From positions 24,879,905-24,943,904 of the forward strand of contig NC_061866.1 in the NCBI RefSeq assembly GCF_907164915.1: a stretch of 64,000 nucleotides of DNA. Reading direction: 5' to 3'. The notes beneath the pieces were generated by a model. It made no database searches. It had not been told where the DNA came from and saw only the letters and a program-made list of their open reading frames with translations. The translations under genes and the position numbers were made by a program. The stretch is from Impatiens glandulifera. Its lineage: Eukaryota > Streptophyta > Magnoliopsida > Ericales > Balsaminaceae. Shown in pieces: positions 35,574 to 45,894 of this stretch. Numbering within the stretch: the stretch's first letter is position 1; each line of letters starts with the position of its first letter.

Positions 35574-36745
35574 TGTTAGATAAAATTAGATCGGTTAAAT
35601 AAAACTTAACAAAAACAAACTTCTTGTGCAGGAACAGTTAAAGAATTCAACCGGTTTAAGAAACTCAACCGGTCAAGCAACCCAACCGACCAAAAACCTG
35701 ACCGATCAAGAAGACAAGACCGGTCAGATAAGAAGGCCAAAATCGTTGGACATTCGATCAATCTGAAGTTATGGAAAAACCGGAAGTCATCCGGTTAACC
35801 CAAACAACCGACCGGTGCAGATAGATACTTTGAGTATCTGTTGAGGATGATACCAAAGGTACAGACCTTAGTATTGCCATATTCATACAAGTCTGAGGGC
35901 AATCTGCAGGCTGCAGAAGATCGTCCGACAAGATCTTTCTACTCCGGGATAAATCAGAGGTGCAATCCTCCAGGTGCAGGCAACTGTCCAACCGACAGTT
36001 CCCATACTAAGTAAAAGACAAACCTAGCCGGTTTGACCTATACACTAGAAGCCTAGACCGCCAGGTCCGAATCACTGAACCTCTGCTCAACCAATCAGAT
36101 TCAAGGAAATGAAATGTGACCGTTGGCACATTTCACCTATAAAAGAAGGAGCTCAAGAGGAATAAATGCAGCTCTAGCAACAAGTGAAAAACGATTATCA
36201 GTTCTACCAACTATAAGTTCTAAGATTTATTGCAAGTTTATCTCTCTACAAGGTTTAGAGCTTAAGTGTTTATTTGAAGAGTGATTACAATTTCAGTGAG
36301 AATTGTACGAGTGTTATCGAGAAGAAAATAAGTCTCGATCGGATTGTGTTTGTGTATTTCTTAGTGAATATCCTTCTCGCGGTTTCGAGAGGAAGGGGTG
36401 ACGTAGGAGTTTATCTCCGAACATCCATAAAATTCTGCCTTGTTATTTACTTTCTACCGGCTTTACATACTAACCGATCCTATCTAACCGACTCACTGAA
36501 TCCCAAAACCGACCCACCGAACTCCAAACCGACTTTATCCAAATCCGGTTCTATTCATCCTATGTGTGTGCTGCTTCAACCTGAAACAAACCACTTCCGT
36601 ACTTGAACTCGGTTCAAGGGTTTGTGACAGTTTGTGTAGTATTGAAACCTTGGTGTTAATCTCTAACCGGATTAAACACCAACCGTTGAGTGAAGGCGCT
36701 AACCGGCCAGACCCCGGTTCCCCAGCCGCGATCTAGATCCTAATA
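35574..36745 (+). repeat. solo LTR (family X, copy A) inside Ogre
   Basis: Begins TGTTAGATAAAATTAGATC, ends GATCTAGATCCTAATA, and is flanked directly by GGTTG on both sides (35569-35573 and 36746-36750), so no internal region remains. A TATA box (TATAAAAG, 36138-36145) gives the plus orientation. It is rich in ACCGGT/AACCGACC words. A second copy lies at 58139. The small open frames inside are not genes. Confidence 0.9.
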
Positions 36746-36750
36746 GGTTG

Positions 36751-37343
36751 TTTTCATGAAACTGGGCTAGAAGTCGGCTCTGCTCTAGGTCGTTGAGACT
36801 TCTCGTTGTACTATCTTAGGAGCGCTCGAATCGGGGTTGTCAATAAGGTGGAGATCCTCGATCCTCCTTTTTGGGTCATGGGTTGACCATATTAACCTCT
36901 AAAGGGTTAACAGGTTCGTTGGCAGAAATCAAGTTGACCTAATGATCGGGCAACAAATTGCTCGCGATTTCGGGTTTATGAATGATTTTCTGATCAATCA
37001 GGTCTTGACACTGATTTTTAAGGGCACTACAATTATTAGTAGAGTTCCTCTTCATTTGATGAAATGCTCACCATGCCCCTTCAAATCTGCCAAGGGACTC
37101 TACCCGTTCTCGAGGAGCTAAGGGTTTGATGAGATTTCGTTGCTGAAGGAGGGTAAAAGCTTGACTCAGGGTCATGCCTAGATCATCAAAAGTTTTAGGA
37201 GGTCTTGGGACCCTCAGAATTGGAGGCTTAGGCGTCGTCGAGATATTTGTTTTGGCCAATACTGGTTTGCTTGGACCGGGCTTAGGAGGAGTAGGGGTCT
37301 GCCAGAAAGTTGTGACTAGGTGAACTTCGGTTTTGTCCTTCCT
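36751..37343 (-). pseudogene. Ogre gag C-terminal / linker part
   Basis: Minus-strand segments read PPKTFDDLGMTLSQAF, LLQQRNLIKPLAPRE, then FHQMKRNSTNNCSALKNQ and CQDLIDQ. These resemble the region after gag in Tat/Ogre elements, where a CxxH...TxxC-type finger precedes the protease. Stops interrupt it. Confidence 0.6.
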
Positions 37344-38282
37344 CTAAGGTCGCAGAGGAGCAACATATGCCTTCACAGTTTTTCCCTCCTTCCTTTCCTT
37401 ATCAAAGGCTTCGTCGAGGTTACTGTCTATTTTGAGGAGCTTCTTCATTTTTTGGAAGGTCTTGACGGCGAATCCAATAGAATATCGAGCGTTAACAATA
37501 TCCAGAATCATGTCGATTTGTCTTTGTTCGCTAGGCAGGGAATCAATCTCTTGAGCAACCGCTTTCCACCGTTCGATAAAGACCGCAAATTTCTCGTTTT
37601 CGCCTTGCTTGACATTCTTGAGCTTCTTCTCTGGCCGTTCTAAGCTGAGATGCATGTTGAAACGTTCTATGAAGGCTGACACAAGTTCGTCGATAGTCTG
37701 AAGATAAACTATCTTCTTTTGGTGATACCAACATAGGGCCGCACTATCTAAATATTGGGGAAATAGATGGAGGACTGTTGGTTCTCCTAGATATAAAGGT
37801 GTCATGGTCATGGTATATATCTGGAAGAAAGTAGTAGGGTTAGTCTTGCCTACATACTTTGATAGAGAATGTAGCTTTATCCTAAAAGGGTTCATTGCTC
37901 GTTCGACAGTTTTCATGGCATTTTTCCAATCATGGTGTTCATCCAAACTGCCTTTGGTCAATTGATTGAGTTGCTCTTGGAACTTGTCCTGGTTAGCATT
38001 CAATTGAGCCATTTGGATCTTGTATTTCATAGGAGGGATGATCGAAGGGTTCTCCCCTTCTTGGGCGTTGGGGTTGTCAGCAACTTCTTGCCGAATCCTT
38101 GCTGACCTATTATCATCTTCAGGAGGCTCTTTGTAGAGAGAGGCTTCTTCCACGCGATGTTTCAAAGGATTGATCCTGATTAAAGTGGAAATAGGTGTAG
38201 CCAGTGGCGGTTGTCGTGACGAGGATGGCTGCTCCGGGACCGGGATGGCATGCTTAGTCATCAAGCTCGTTAATATCGCCAA
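37344..38282 (-). CDS. Ogre gag protein (open for 312 codons)
   Basis: Capsid protein of the element, which packages element RNA in virus-like particles. The central part shows the retrotransposon gag pattern: MNPFRIKLHSLSKYVGKTNP, then LYLGEPTVLHLFPQYLDSAALCWYH, then LVSAFIERFNMHLS, GENEKFAVFIERWKAVAQEI and a KTFQKMKKLLKID tail. The first 110 residues are proline- and charge-rich. This is the longest undamaged reading frame of the element. The start is the most upstream Met of the open frame and is not certain. Confidence 0.85.
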   Translation of the reverse strand: MAILTSLMTKHAIPVPEQPSSSRQPPLATPISTLIRINPLKHRVEEASLYKEPPEDDNRSARIRQEVADNPNAQEGENPSIIPPMKYKIQMAQLNANQDKFQEQLNQLTKGSLDEHHDWKNAMKTVERAMNPFRIKLHSLSKYVGKTNPTTFFQIYTMTMTPLYLGEPTVLHLFPQYLDSAALCWYHQKKIVYLQTIDELVSAFIERFNMHLSLERPEKKLKNVKQGENEKFAVFIERWKAVAQEIDSLPSEQRQIDMILDIVNARYSIGFAVKTFQKMKKLLKIDSNLDEAFDKERKEGKTVKAYVAPLRP

Positions 38283-38850
38283 CTATTCAGGGACTTGCTG
38301 AAGAGTAGGTTTCATCTCAGCAAACTCAGTTGGGGATAGAGTGTCCTTAACGCTCTTTGGAGTTCCCTTGGCCATGACTTGGCGCACAAAACGTCCAATT
38401 TTTGGATCTCTTTTTCGTGGAGCCGTACTTGTACGAAAGTGATTGGCGCACTATTAAGAAGATAGAGATAGATGAAGCTTTGTAGATATAGTACAATACA
38501 AATGGAAAATGCGAGACATGAATTCAGGAAAGCAAGGATCTCATTCATGAACAAATAGACAAACATAGAGTTGTATATAAATATACTCGCAGCGTTTGTT
38601 ATAGAGAGACTCTCTTATTTATATTTTACAAAAGAGTCTAAATGAGAAAAAGTCCCATATGAAAGCGAAAACTTCCTAAGTCCAGACATAGTCTGGTTCG
38701 ATATGAGCATTCTCCTCTACTTCATCTTGGTGAGCTCTCTCATACTGGTTGGTGACAAGATCCTAGTATTTCCTATATCTTGTCATGACATTGAGTTGGA
38801 AGGCATCGTGTCACTAACCGAGGTACTCTGCGTGGAGTCTTCGGGTTATA
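38283..38850 (-). other. spacer between Ogre ORF1 copy B and gag
   Basis: No motif recognised. The open stretches on both strands look like chance. Confidence 0.4.
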
Positions 38851-39774
38851 GGTCAATCTGTTGCAACAACAGATTCGACATGACTGTAGCCAAACTATTT
38901 GAATAGTTCATGGGTATAGTAGTAGGTGATCCATTCTAAACCCAGGAGTAGGACAAGCGCCTTGTCGTTCATCATGAAGGTCATCTTCTTGATGGGGTAC
39001 CATGGAAGGATGTCCTAGGTTTCATTATCATCTAGTATCGGGATTTCATGGAGAGCTTCCCTCATCCTTTGGTATTGAATAAAGGGGGATATAGTGTTTC
39101 CAGATAGGACTGGCGGTATACACTTGAGCTTATCAAGCAGCTAGATGTATAGGATCAAGAGAGAGCCCCTCTTACTCATGATGAGAGATCGATATGAGCT
39201 ATTCAGACCCATGAATGTTTCTGCTAGTATAATGCTAGAAGGATCTTTGTTGCCTTTTCGCAACTGATATGCCACCTCGATGATCCTTAAAAAGGATTGT
39301 TGTTCGCTGGCCAAATGAAGTGGTGAGCAAGTAGGATAGACATCGTGATTATGGATGATCTTGCTTTTATTGGGACTTCTCCGTCCTTGATCTCTAGTTC
39401 AGCCCAAGCCGGAAAGTTGATGCTCATGCTAGAGATGATGGTATCAGAGGTTTCTTCAGAGTAGTGGTACTCCTTATGTAGAAGTTTTCCGATAGACATC
39501 GAGTCTAGGAATGGCTTTAGATGTATAACATTCTTGTTATTTATCATGAGAATAGCCCATAATTCTTCTATAGTGGGGCACATGATACTACTACTAGGAT
39601 GTAGGCTCTTTGATCAGGATTCCACCTTTGTTGCATTTCTATCATGAAGTTGGGATTGACTTCGTACTTCAGAAACTTTAGGATGAAGTTGAGACCGTAA
39701 TCCTCGAAGTACCACCGATTTTCACGAAAGTGCTTCGCCCAAGGGAGCAACTTGACATCCGTCAACATAGACAT
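38850..39774 (-). pseudogene. Ogre ORF1, copy B (second copy, broken)
   Basis: In order on the minus strand: MLTDVKLLPWAKHFRENRWY, NPNFMIEMQQRWNPDQRAYI, MCPTIEELWAILMINNKNVI, FPAWAELEIKDGEVPI, then after frame changes GNKDPSSIILAETFMGLNS, ILPWYPIKKMTFMMNDKAL and LEWITYYYTHELFK. The same blocks occur in the same order in copy A. ORF1 is the extra protein upstream of gag in Ogre elements. Its function is not known to me. At least one stop and two frame changes are present. Confidence 0.7.
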
Positions 39775-40049
39775 CGTGGATGACTGTGACAGTAGGAGAT
39801 AGAAGGTATTGCAAATGTAACAACAAATGAAAATGCGTATACAAATAACATGACCTATAGATACACATCCCGTAAGGTTTTATACATATTTGCTTTCAAA
39901 AGAAAGAACTTCCGATGTTACATTTCAAAATTTTGGATTTTTTTGGGGTTTGTCTAGTTGACTATACTAGGCTTCTAAGTTTTTGGCCGCCTTGTGCAAA
40001 AAGGGTGAAACTTGGGGCTCCTCTTCAGGGGGAGCGAGTTCTACTACAA
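39775..40049 (-). other. spacer between the two ORF1 copies
   Basis: About 275 bp without a recognisable motif. Confidence 0.4.
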
Positions 40050-41183
40050 CGAGTGGAGGTAATAGAGCCTTCACTTTCTTCTTCTACTTGTTGGAGGTGG
40101 AATTCGTCCATGATCTAGTCGATGTAGTCCTTGCAATCCTTAGGGATTCCCTTCTTGACGCAATCATTCTAAAGATCCAGATAGTCAGAAAATTCATTAT
40201 GATGGATTGGTCGATCTATGGCTACCACGTAGTCAAGGCAAGGGGGCATGTAGTCGCGCCCGAACTGTTTAAACAGTTAACTGGTGTAGTATGCAGTAAT
40301 CCACTCGATGCCCATGAGTATAATGATGGGTTGATTGCTCATCAGATGGACCATCTTCTTGATACCGTACCATGGTAAAAGCTCTCGAATGGAATCGTTG
40401 TCGTGGACAGGGAGCTCTGGTTTGATGTGCCTGAAGCATTGATTTTGGAGGGAAATACCCATCACGTTTCCAGGAAGTGGAGGAGGAATGCACTCCATTT
40501 TCTCTAGGAGCCAGATGTAGAGGATGATAGGAGCTCCTCTTTGATTGAGAGAATATGAATAGTATGGACTCATTGAGACCCATTAGTGTCTCTTCCAGAA
40601 TGATCCCAGTAGGATCCTTATTTCCACCTCTAAGATTATAGACCATTTATAGAATCCTTGCGGATGGAGGGCGATTGCTCAAGGGAGCGAGGATGAAGTG
40701 AGCTACCGTAATGGACATGGTGAGCAGAGAAGCGCCGAAGCTTAGTAGAGGGATTTCTCCGTTTTGGGTCGCCACTTTGAGCCAGCGAGGAAAGTCCAAG
40801 TGAGTTCTGGTGAGGATTTTATTTGCCACGTTTTTCATGTAGCCAAGCTCATCTTTGAGGAGTTGTGTAAGAGACATAGACTCGGCCGAGGGTTTGAGCC
40901 TTAGGATGTTCTTGCTTCTAATCATCATGATGGCCTTGAACTCTTCAATGGTTGGGCAAATCTGGCGATCCCCTAGTATAAAGGTGCGGTGCACCGGATC
41001 CCATCTGCGTTGCATATCCATCATGAAGTCGTGATGGAGGCGGTGATTAGTGTAGTTGAGAGCGGTGTTGATCCTAAAGGAGTCATAGTACCACAGATAC
41101 TCATTGAAGTGGTGAGTCCACATGGAGAGGTCCTCGTTGTCTAATAAGGCCATTCTGCGCACATAAACAACTTTGACAAACAT
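40050..41183 (-). pseudogene. Ogre ORF1, copy A
   Basis: The 178-codon first part contains MALLDNEDLSMWTHHFNEYL, DFMMDMQRRWDPVHRTFIL, ICPTIEEFKAIMMIRSKN and FPRWLKVATQNGEIPL. A stop at about 40,647 is followed in frame by NLRGGNKDPTGIILEETLMG, and after a frame change by ELLPWYGIKKMVHLMSNQP and GIEWITAYYTS. The CPT(I/L)EEF block recalls plant-mobile-domain proteins, which is a loose comparison. It lies directly after the 5' leader, the normal place for Ogre ORF1. Confidence 0.75.
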
Positions 41184-41741
41184 GTTGAGTGATTTTGATG
41201 AAAGTAAACATGCTTAGAGATGTTTTAGTATATCTATTATAAATGTATGCATGTATAATAAATAAACACGTACTGAGTTGACTTGTAGAGGCATTGCTGT
41301 TTGGGCACGTCCAAACAACGGTTGGATAAAGTAACCAGGTTTTGTGTGCTAAGGTTTTCTGTCAAGGTTTGGGTGGGAATCTCTCCCCACCATCGCTAAG
41401 ATCGTATCCTGGAGTATGTATCAAATCCGACAGGAGGGATCCATTCCGGGTTCCTAATTTTTCCTCACGCAACATTGCTCGGTCACAGACCGGTATGATC
41501 GGTCTTCACGTAATTGTAGGAGTACAGAATTCTGATTTGGTACTCCTTCACGTAAGTCTGGCTGATGTACCCATCCAAGGCAAGTATTAGGGTAAAACCT
41601 AAGTGTAGGGTAAAGCCTAAGTACCTGTTGGGGTGATGGACCCCATGAGGTGGACTATTGTGAGAGTGGAATGTTATAAATATCAATTTATAAATAGGCA
41701 TAACTTTGTCTATTTTATTCATTTTAAAATAACAATTAAAA
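41184..41741 (-). other. Ogre 5' leader
   Basis: Untranslated leader between the PBS and ORF1 copy A, about 560 bp. No clear structure or gene. Confidence 0.6.
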
Positions 41742-41759
41742 TCCCCAGCAGAGTCGCCA
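41742..41759 (-). promoter_or_regulatory. Ogre primer-binding site
   Basis: Minus-strand TGGCGACTCTGCTGGGGA, seven bases from the 5' LTR end. It matches, with one change at most, the tRNA-Arg-type PBS I associate with Ogre/Tat elements, and it sets the orientation of the whole element. Confidence 0.85.
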
Positions 41760-42531
41760 AGAAAGTTGTAACACCGTTTATCCCCCTCGGTCTATATCTC
41801 GTTCCATAGCTTATCACGTTCTTTTGAGACACGTGGCAATATGGAAGGACTACTGCGAGGCAGCTCGAGGTTCGATGATTTCAACCTTGGTTTGCATTCC
41901 AAACATCTTTTAAAATGAAACATTTGTTTTTTTTTAAAAGATTTTGAAAATCCTGGAGCAGTAAGAAATTAATTATGTAAAAATAATTAATCATTTGTTC
42001 AAACATTAATAATCTAGGAGGCTAAATAACAATTTAACCTAGTCCGATTTAAATTAATTAAACATAATCAATTTAAAGATTATTCATTTGAAAATTAGAG
42101 TCGCCAAGAGATTTTATGAAAATCAATAAAATGATACGTGTAGAAACTTATTTATACTAGAGTTTCTGAAAAAAGTGGTTCGTTGTCTGTTTACGCTCGG
42201 GAAAGGGCTTTCGCGCTATGTCCTCTACGTCCGCCTAAGGACGATTTTCAAAATCCTTCTAAAATAGACAAAGTCTGGCTTCTATAAATCTAATTATAAC
42301 ATTCCTTATCTTTAATTAGTATTTTAGAGGTTCTAAATGAGGATAGACTTTAAATAATTGTACAAAATTACATAAAGAATATGTGTACCTGTTGCGTTGA
42401 TGTTCAGATTTAACAAAACCTAAAAATATCAGAAAAAATATTAAAGAGTATAATCAAACATGACCTTAGAAAAACATTTGCTTTGAAAAATATCCCAGAG
42501 AATCTTGAGAGTTACTTTCTAACCTTGAGAA

Positions 42532-42889
42532 TGTGCGTTTAAGCATTGATTGTTAGAAAATTTAAAGTTGTAGGCCTTTATTTTTTTAGTGTATATAATA
42601 TAATAATTTATTATATTGATATATTATTATATTATACAATATAATATATTATATTATTATATTGTCTTTTATACCATTATGGTATATTTAATTATTAATG
42701 GGCTTAGGCCTATATGTATAAGCAATTTAGGGTTTTAGGCTAATTACTCCTATATAAAGGATTATTTGTAAATGTTGAATATACAACACTTAAGATTTTC
42801 AAGATTTTTATTCTTTAGCAAATATCTATTTTTCAGAGTTTCATATCTTCATAGCTGTTCTTAGAAAGATTCAATAGTCAAAACCAACA
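42532..42889 (+). repeat. 5' LTR of the nested Copia
   Basis: TGTGCGTTTAAGCATTG to AAAACCAACA. It contains a long AT-only inverted-repeat tract near 42,590-42,665 and a TATATAAAGG TATA-like box near 42,751. Confidence 0.93.
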
Positions 42890-42916
42890 TTTAGTATCAG
42901 AGCTAGATTGAAGAAC

Positions 42917-43645
42917 ATGTCGTCGACAAGATTAATTAGAGATGCGGCGATAATGAAGATTGGAAGAGAAGGGAATGTGATGCTCTTCTATCCGTTACTC
43001 ACGAAGAGTAACTACTCGGTGTGGGCATTGAAGATGCAGGTAAACTTACAAGCACAAGGAGTGTGGGAAGCGGTGATGCTCGAAGATGTCGACGAACGGA
43101 TGGATAGAATGGCTCTCGCCGCCATCTATCAAGCACTCCCTGAGGACGTCCTTCTAATGGTGGCTAAGAAGGATTCCGCCAAGCTAGCGTGGGAGATGCT
43201 AAAGACAATGCATGTTGGAGTGGAGAGAGTCAAGGAGGCAAAAGTGCAAACCTTGAAGACACAATTTGAGGCGATTCGTATGAAGAATAGGGAATCGGTG
43301 GATGATTTCTCCAAGAAATTGACATCCATTGTGACTGGTATTCGCTCGTTAGGAGAGAAGGTGGAGGAGATTTTCGTCGTCAAGAAGTTCCTTAGAGCCT
43401 TACCACAAACATACATGCAGATCGTTACAGCGATTGAGCAATTTGGTGACCTCAAGAATATGACCGTCGAAGAGATCGTCGGTCGTCTCAAAGTCCACGA
43501 GGAGAGACTTCGCGGATACGGAGACCAAGAGGAGGAGCATCTATTGCTCACGCATGATGAATGGATGTCACTAATAAAGAAAAACGGAGAAGTCAATTTT
43601 TCTTCTGGATCATCGATTCGTAGCGACAACGGTGGAGATAACTGA
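42917..43645 (+). CDS. Copia gag (UBN2/DUF4219 type), 242 codons
   Basis: Capsid protein of the nested element. Blocks seen: LLTKSNYSVWALKMQVNLQA (the NYxxW motif), MALAAIYQALPEDVLLMV, AKLAWEMLKTMHVG, VQTLKTQFEAIRMKNRESVD, VVKKFLRALPQTYMQIV and EEIVGRLKVHEERL. The ATG at 42917 is chosen because it lies just after the PBS and fits the family start. It ends at an in-frame TGA (43643-43645). The same frame goes on into the zinc knuckle, so the stop is probably a nonsense mutation. Confidence 0.9.
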   Translation: MSSTRLIRDAAIMKIGREGNVMLFYPLLTKSNYSVWALKMQVNLQAQGVWEAVMLEDVDERMDRMALAAIYQALPEDVLLMVAKKDSAKLAWEMLKTMHVGVERVKEAKVQTLKTQFEAIRMKNRESVDDFSKKLTSIVTGIRSLGEKVEEIFVVKKFLRALPQTYMQIVTAIEQFGDLKNMTVEEIVGRLKVHEERLRGYGDQEEEHLLLTHDEWMSLIKKNGEVNFSSGSSIRSDNGGDN

Positions 43646-43996
43646 GGTCGTGGCAAAGGGCATGGTCAATGCCGAGGTTGTGCAGAAAGCTCACCTCGAC
43701 AAGAAGATACCAATCCCCGCAAATACAAGAGCACAATGAAGTGTTATGCTTGTCAAAAGTATGAGCACTACGCGTCTAAGTTCCCTAATAATAGGTCTAA
43801 CGGTGAGGCAAACCTCACTAGCTTCTATGATGAGGAGCCATCATTAATGTTTGTTGAGGTAGTGACGAAAGCTTTTCCCAAAGAAGATGATGCAAACCTC
43901 GCTAGCTTCTATGACGAGGAGCCAGTATTAATGTTTGCTGAGGGAGACGAGAATACAAACCTTGAAGAGTTCATGCAAGAATCGTCCAAGGAGTAA
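43646..43996 (+). pseudogene. Copia gag zinc-knuckle region
   Basis: Same frame as gag. It shows KCYACQKYEHYASKFP, a CCHC knuckle whose last Cys is Phe, then two tandem copies of a NLxSFYDEEPxLMF(V/A)E motif. It ends at an in-frame TAA. Confidence 0.8.
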
Positions 43997-44002
43997 CCAT
44001 AT

Positions 44003-44695
44003 GTGGTGTTGTTCAGTGAAGAGAAAGTCATGGAGAAACTCCTCGCAAGTGACGATGAGTGTAATCACACCGATGTGTGGTACCTTGACAATGGAGCAAG
44101 CAACCATATGAAGGGCCATCGTAAGAAGCTCAATGAGCTCGACGAGAAAATTACCGGAAATGTGAAGTTCAAAAACGGAAGCAAGGCGCACAAGTTTCCT
44201 AATTCATCTTACGGGGAATTCTATGTGAGCAGAGATGCCATATTCGAGGAGGAGAAGAAGTGGGAGTGGTGCAACAACAACAACAAGCTCGTACAAAATC
44301 CTGTGGAGTTCGGAATCCTACGAGATGTCTATGTGGAGGCACCACTAGTAGAGATGGATCCTGATGAATTGTTGTTGCTCACCACCGATGAGCCAACAAC
44401 ATATCACGAGGCGGTATTCAAAGAGTCGTGGAATAAAGCCATGAACAAAAAGCTCGAGTCTATCAGGAAGAATAAGACATGGGAGCTCACCGATTTACCA
44501 CCCGGTCACAAGACCATCGAGTTAAAATGGCTTTTCAAGTTGAAAAGAGACAGTGAAGGCAACATCTTCAAGCACAAAGCGAGATTGGTAGCAAAAGACT
44601 ATGTGCAGAAGCAATGCAATGATTTTGAGGAGAACTTTGCACCGGTGGCGAAACATTACACAGTCAGGTTAATTCTTGGTATCGAGGCGGACTAG
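44003..44695 (+). pseudogene. Copia protease joined to N-terminal RT (integrase deleted)
   Basis: VWYLDNGASNHMKGH is the copia protease active site (D-N-G-A-S-x-H). Within about 35 codons the sequence changes to KKWEWCNNNNKLV and then to the RT entry block EAVFKESWNKAMNKKLESI, NKTWELTDLPPGHKTIELKW and KARLVAKDYVQK. The whole integrase is missing. The frame ends at an in-frame TAG (44693-44695), and the RT catalytic YVDD region is also absent. Confidence 0.9.
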
Positions 44696-45394
44696 AAGAA
44701 AGATAGCATTAAGGTAAAGCAGGAAGCTTATGCGAAGAAGGTGTTGAAACAGTTTGTAATGGAAGATTGTAACTCGAGCAAGTATCCTATGAAAGCAAAG
44801 TTGCAGCTCGGAAAGGATGTGGAAGGAAGCTTAGTGGATCCGAAGGAGTATAGGCGTATCATCGGGTGTCTTAGGTACTTGACGCATATTCGACCCGATA
44901 TCTCTTATATAATTGAAATAGCGAGTCGATACATGGAGAAGCCTACCACTCTACACCAACAGGCAGTAAAACACATTCTTTGTTATGTGAAGGGAACGAC
45001 GAATTATGGGATTCAATTAAGAAGAGGACGAGAAGTTGAAGAACTCATTGGTTTTATTGACAGCGACCTAGCCGGTGACATAGACGACAAAAAAAGTACT
45101 GGAGGGATGGTGTTTTATCTCAACAGGAATCTGATCACTTGGCAATCTCAGAAGCAACGAACTGTTGCTTTGTCTTCATGTGAGGCGGAGTTTATGGCAG
45201 CTACTACAGCGTCGTGCCAAGGACTTTGGCTAAGAAACTTGTTGAGCGAGGTGCTCGGATGCGAGCCAAGGCCGGTAACCCTCTATGTTGAAAACAAGTC
45301 CACAATAACATTAATGAAGAACCCAGTGTTTCATGGACTTAGCAAACACATCGACACTCGGTTCCATTTTATCCGTGAATGCGTCGAGAATTGA
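44696..45394 (+). pseudogene. Copia RNase H region
   Basis: Continuous frame from the preceding part: YAKKVLKQFVMEDCNSSKYP, YRRIIGCLRYLTHIRPDISY, GFIDSDLAGDIDDKKSTGG, ITWQSQKQRTVALSSCEAEF and KHIDTRFHFIRECVEN. These are the usual copia RT-tail/RNase H blocks. A TGA at 45392 is followed in frame by QIVVEFVSTREHRANIL, the normal C-terminus. Confidence 0.92.
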
Positions 45395-45535
45395 CAGATC
45401 GTTGTAGAGTTTGTAAGCACTAGAGAGCATCGTGCAAACATTCTCATTAAGGCACTAGCAAGAGTCAAATTTGCAGAGATGCAAGAGCTGCTCAACGCGA
45501 AGAATCTCGAACCAAATCAAGCTTATGGGGGAGAT

Positions 45536-45894
45536 TGTGAGTTTAAGCATTGATTGTCAGAAAATTTAAAGTTGTAGGCCTTTATTGTTGTTAGTGTATA
45601 TAATATAATAAAATATTATATTGATATATTATTATATTATACAATATAATATATTATATTATTATATTGTCTTTTATACCATTATGGTATATTTAATTAT
45701 CAATGGGCTTGGGCCTGTATGTATAAGCAATTTAGGTTTCTAGGCTAATTACTCCTATACAAAGGATTGTTTGTAAAGGTTGAACATACAACACTTAAGA
45801 TTTTCAAGACTTTTCTTCTTTAGCAAATATCTATTTTCCAGAGTTTCATTTCTTCATATTTGTTCTTAGAAAGATTCAATAGTCAAAGCCAACA
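45536..45894 (+). repeat. 3' LTR of the nested Copia
   Basis: TGTGAGTTTAAGCATTG to AAAGCCAACA, matching the 5' LTR. Confidence 0.93.

Noticed and set aside
36274..36606. 110-codon open frame
   Set aside because: It lies inside a solo LTR. The second LTR copy has several differences that break it, and there is no known motif.
43129..43656. 175-codon minus-strand open frame
   Set aside because: Antisense shadow of the Copia gag, which has clear family motifs on the plus strand.
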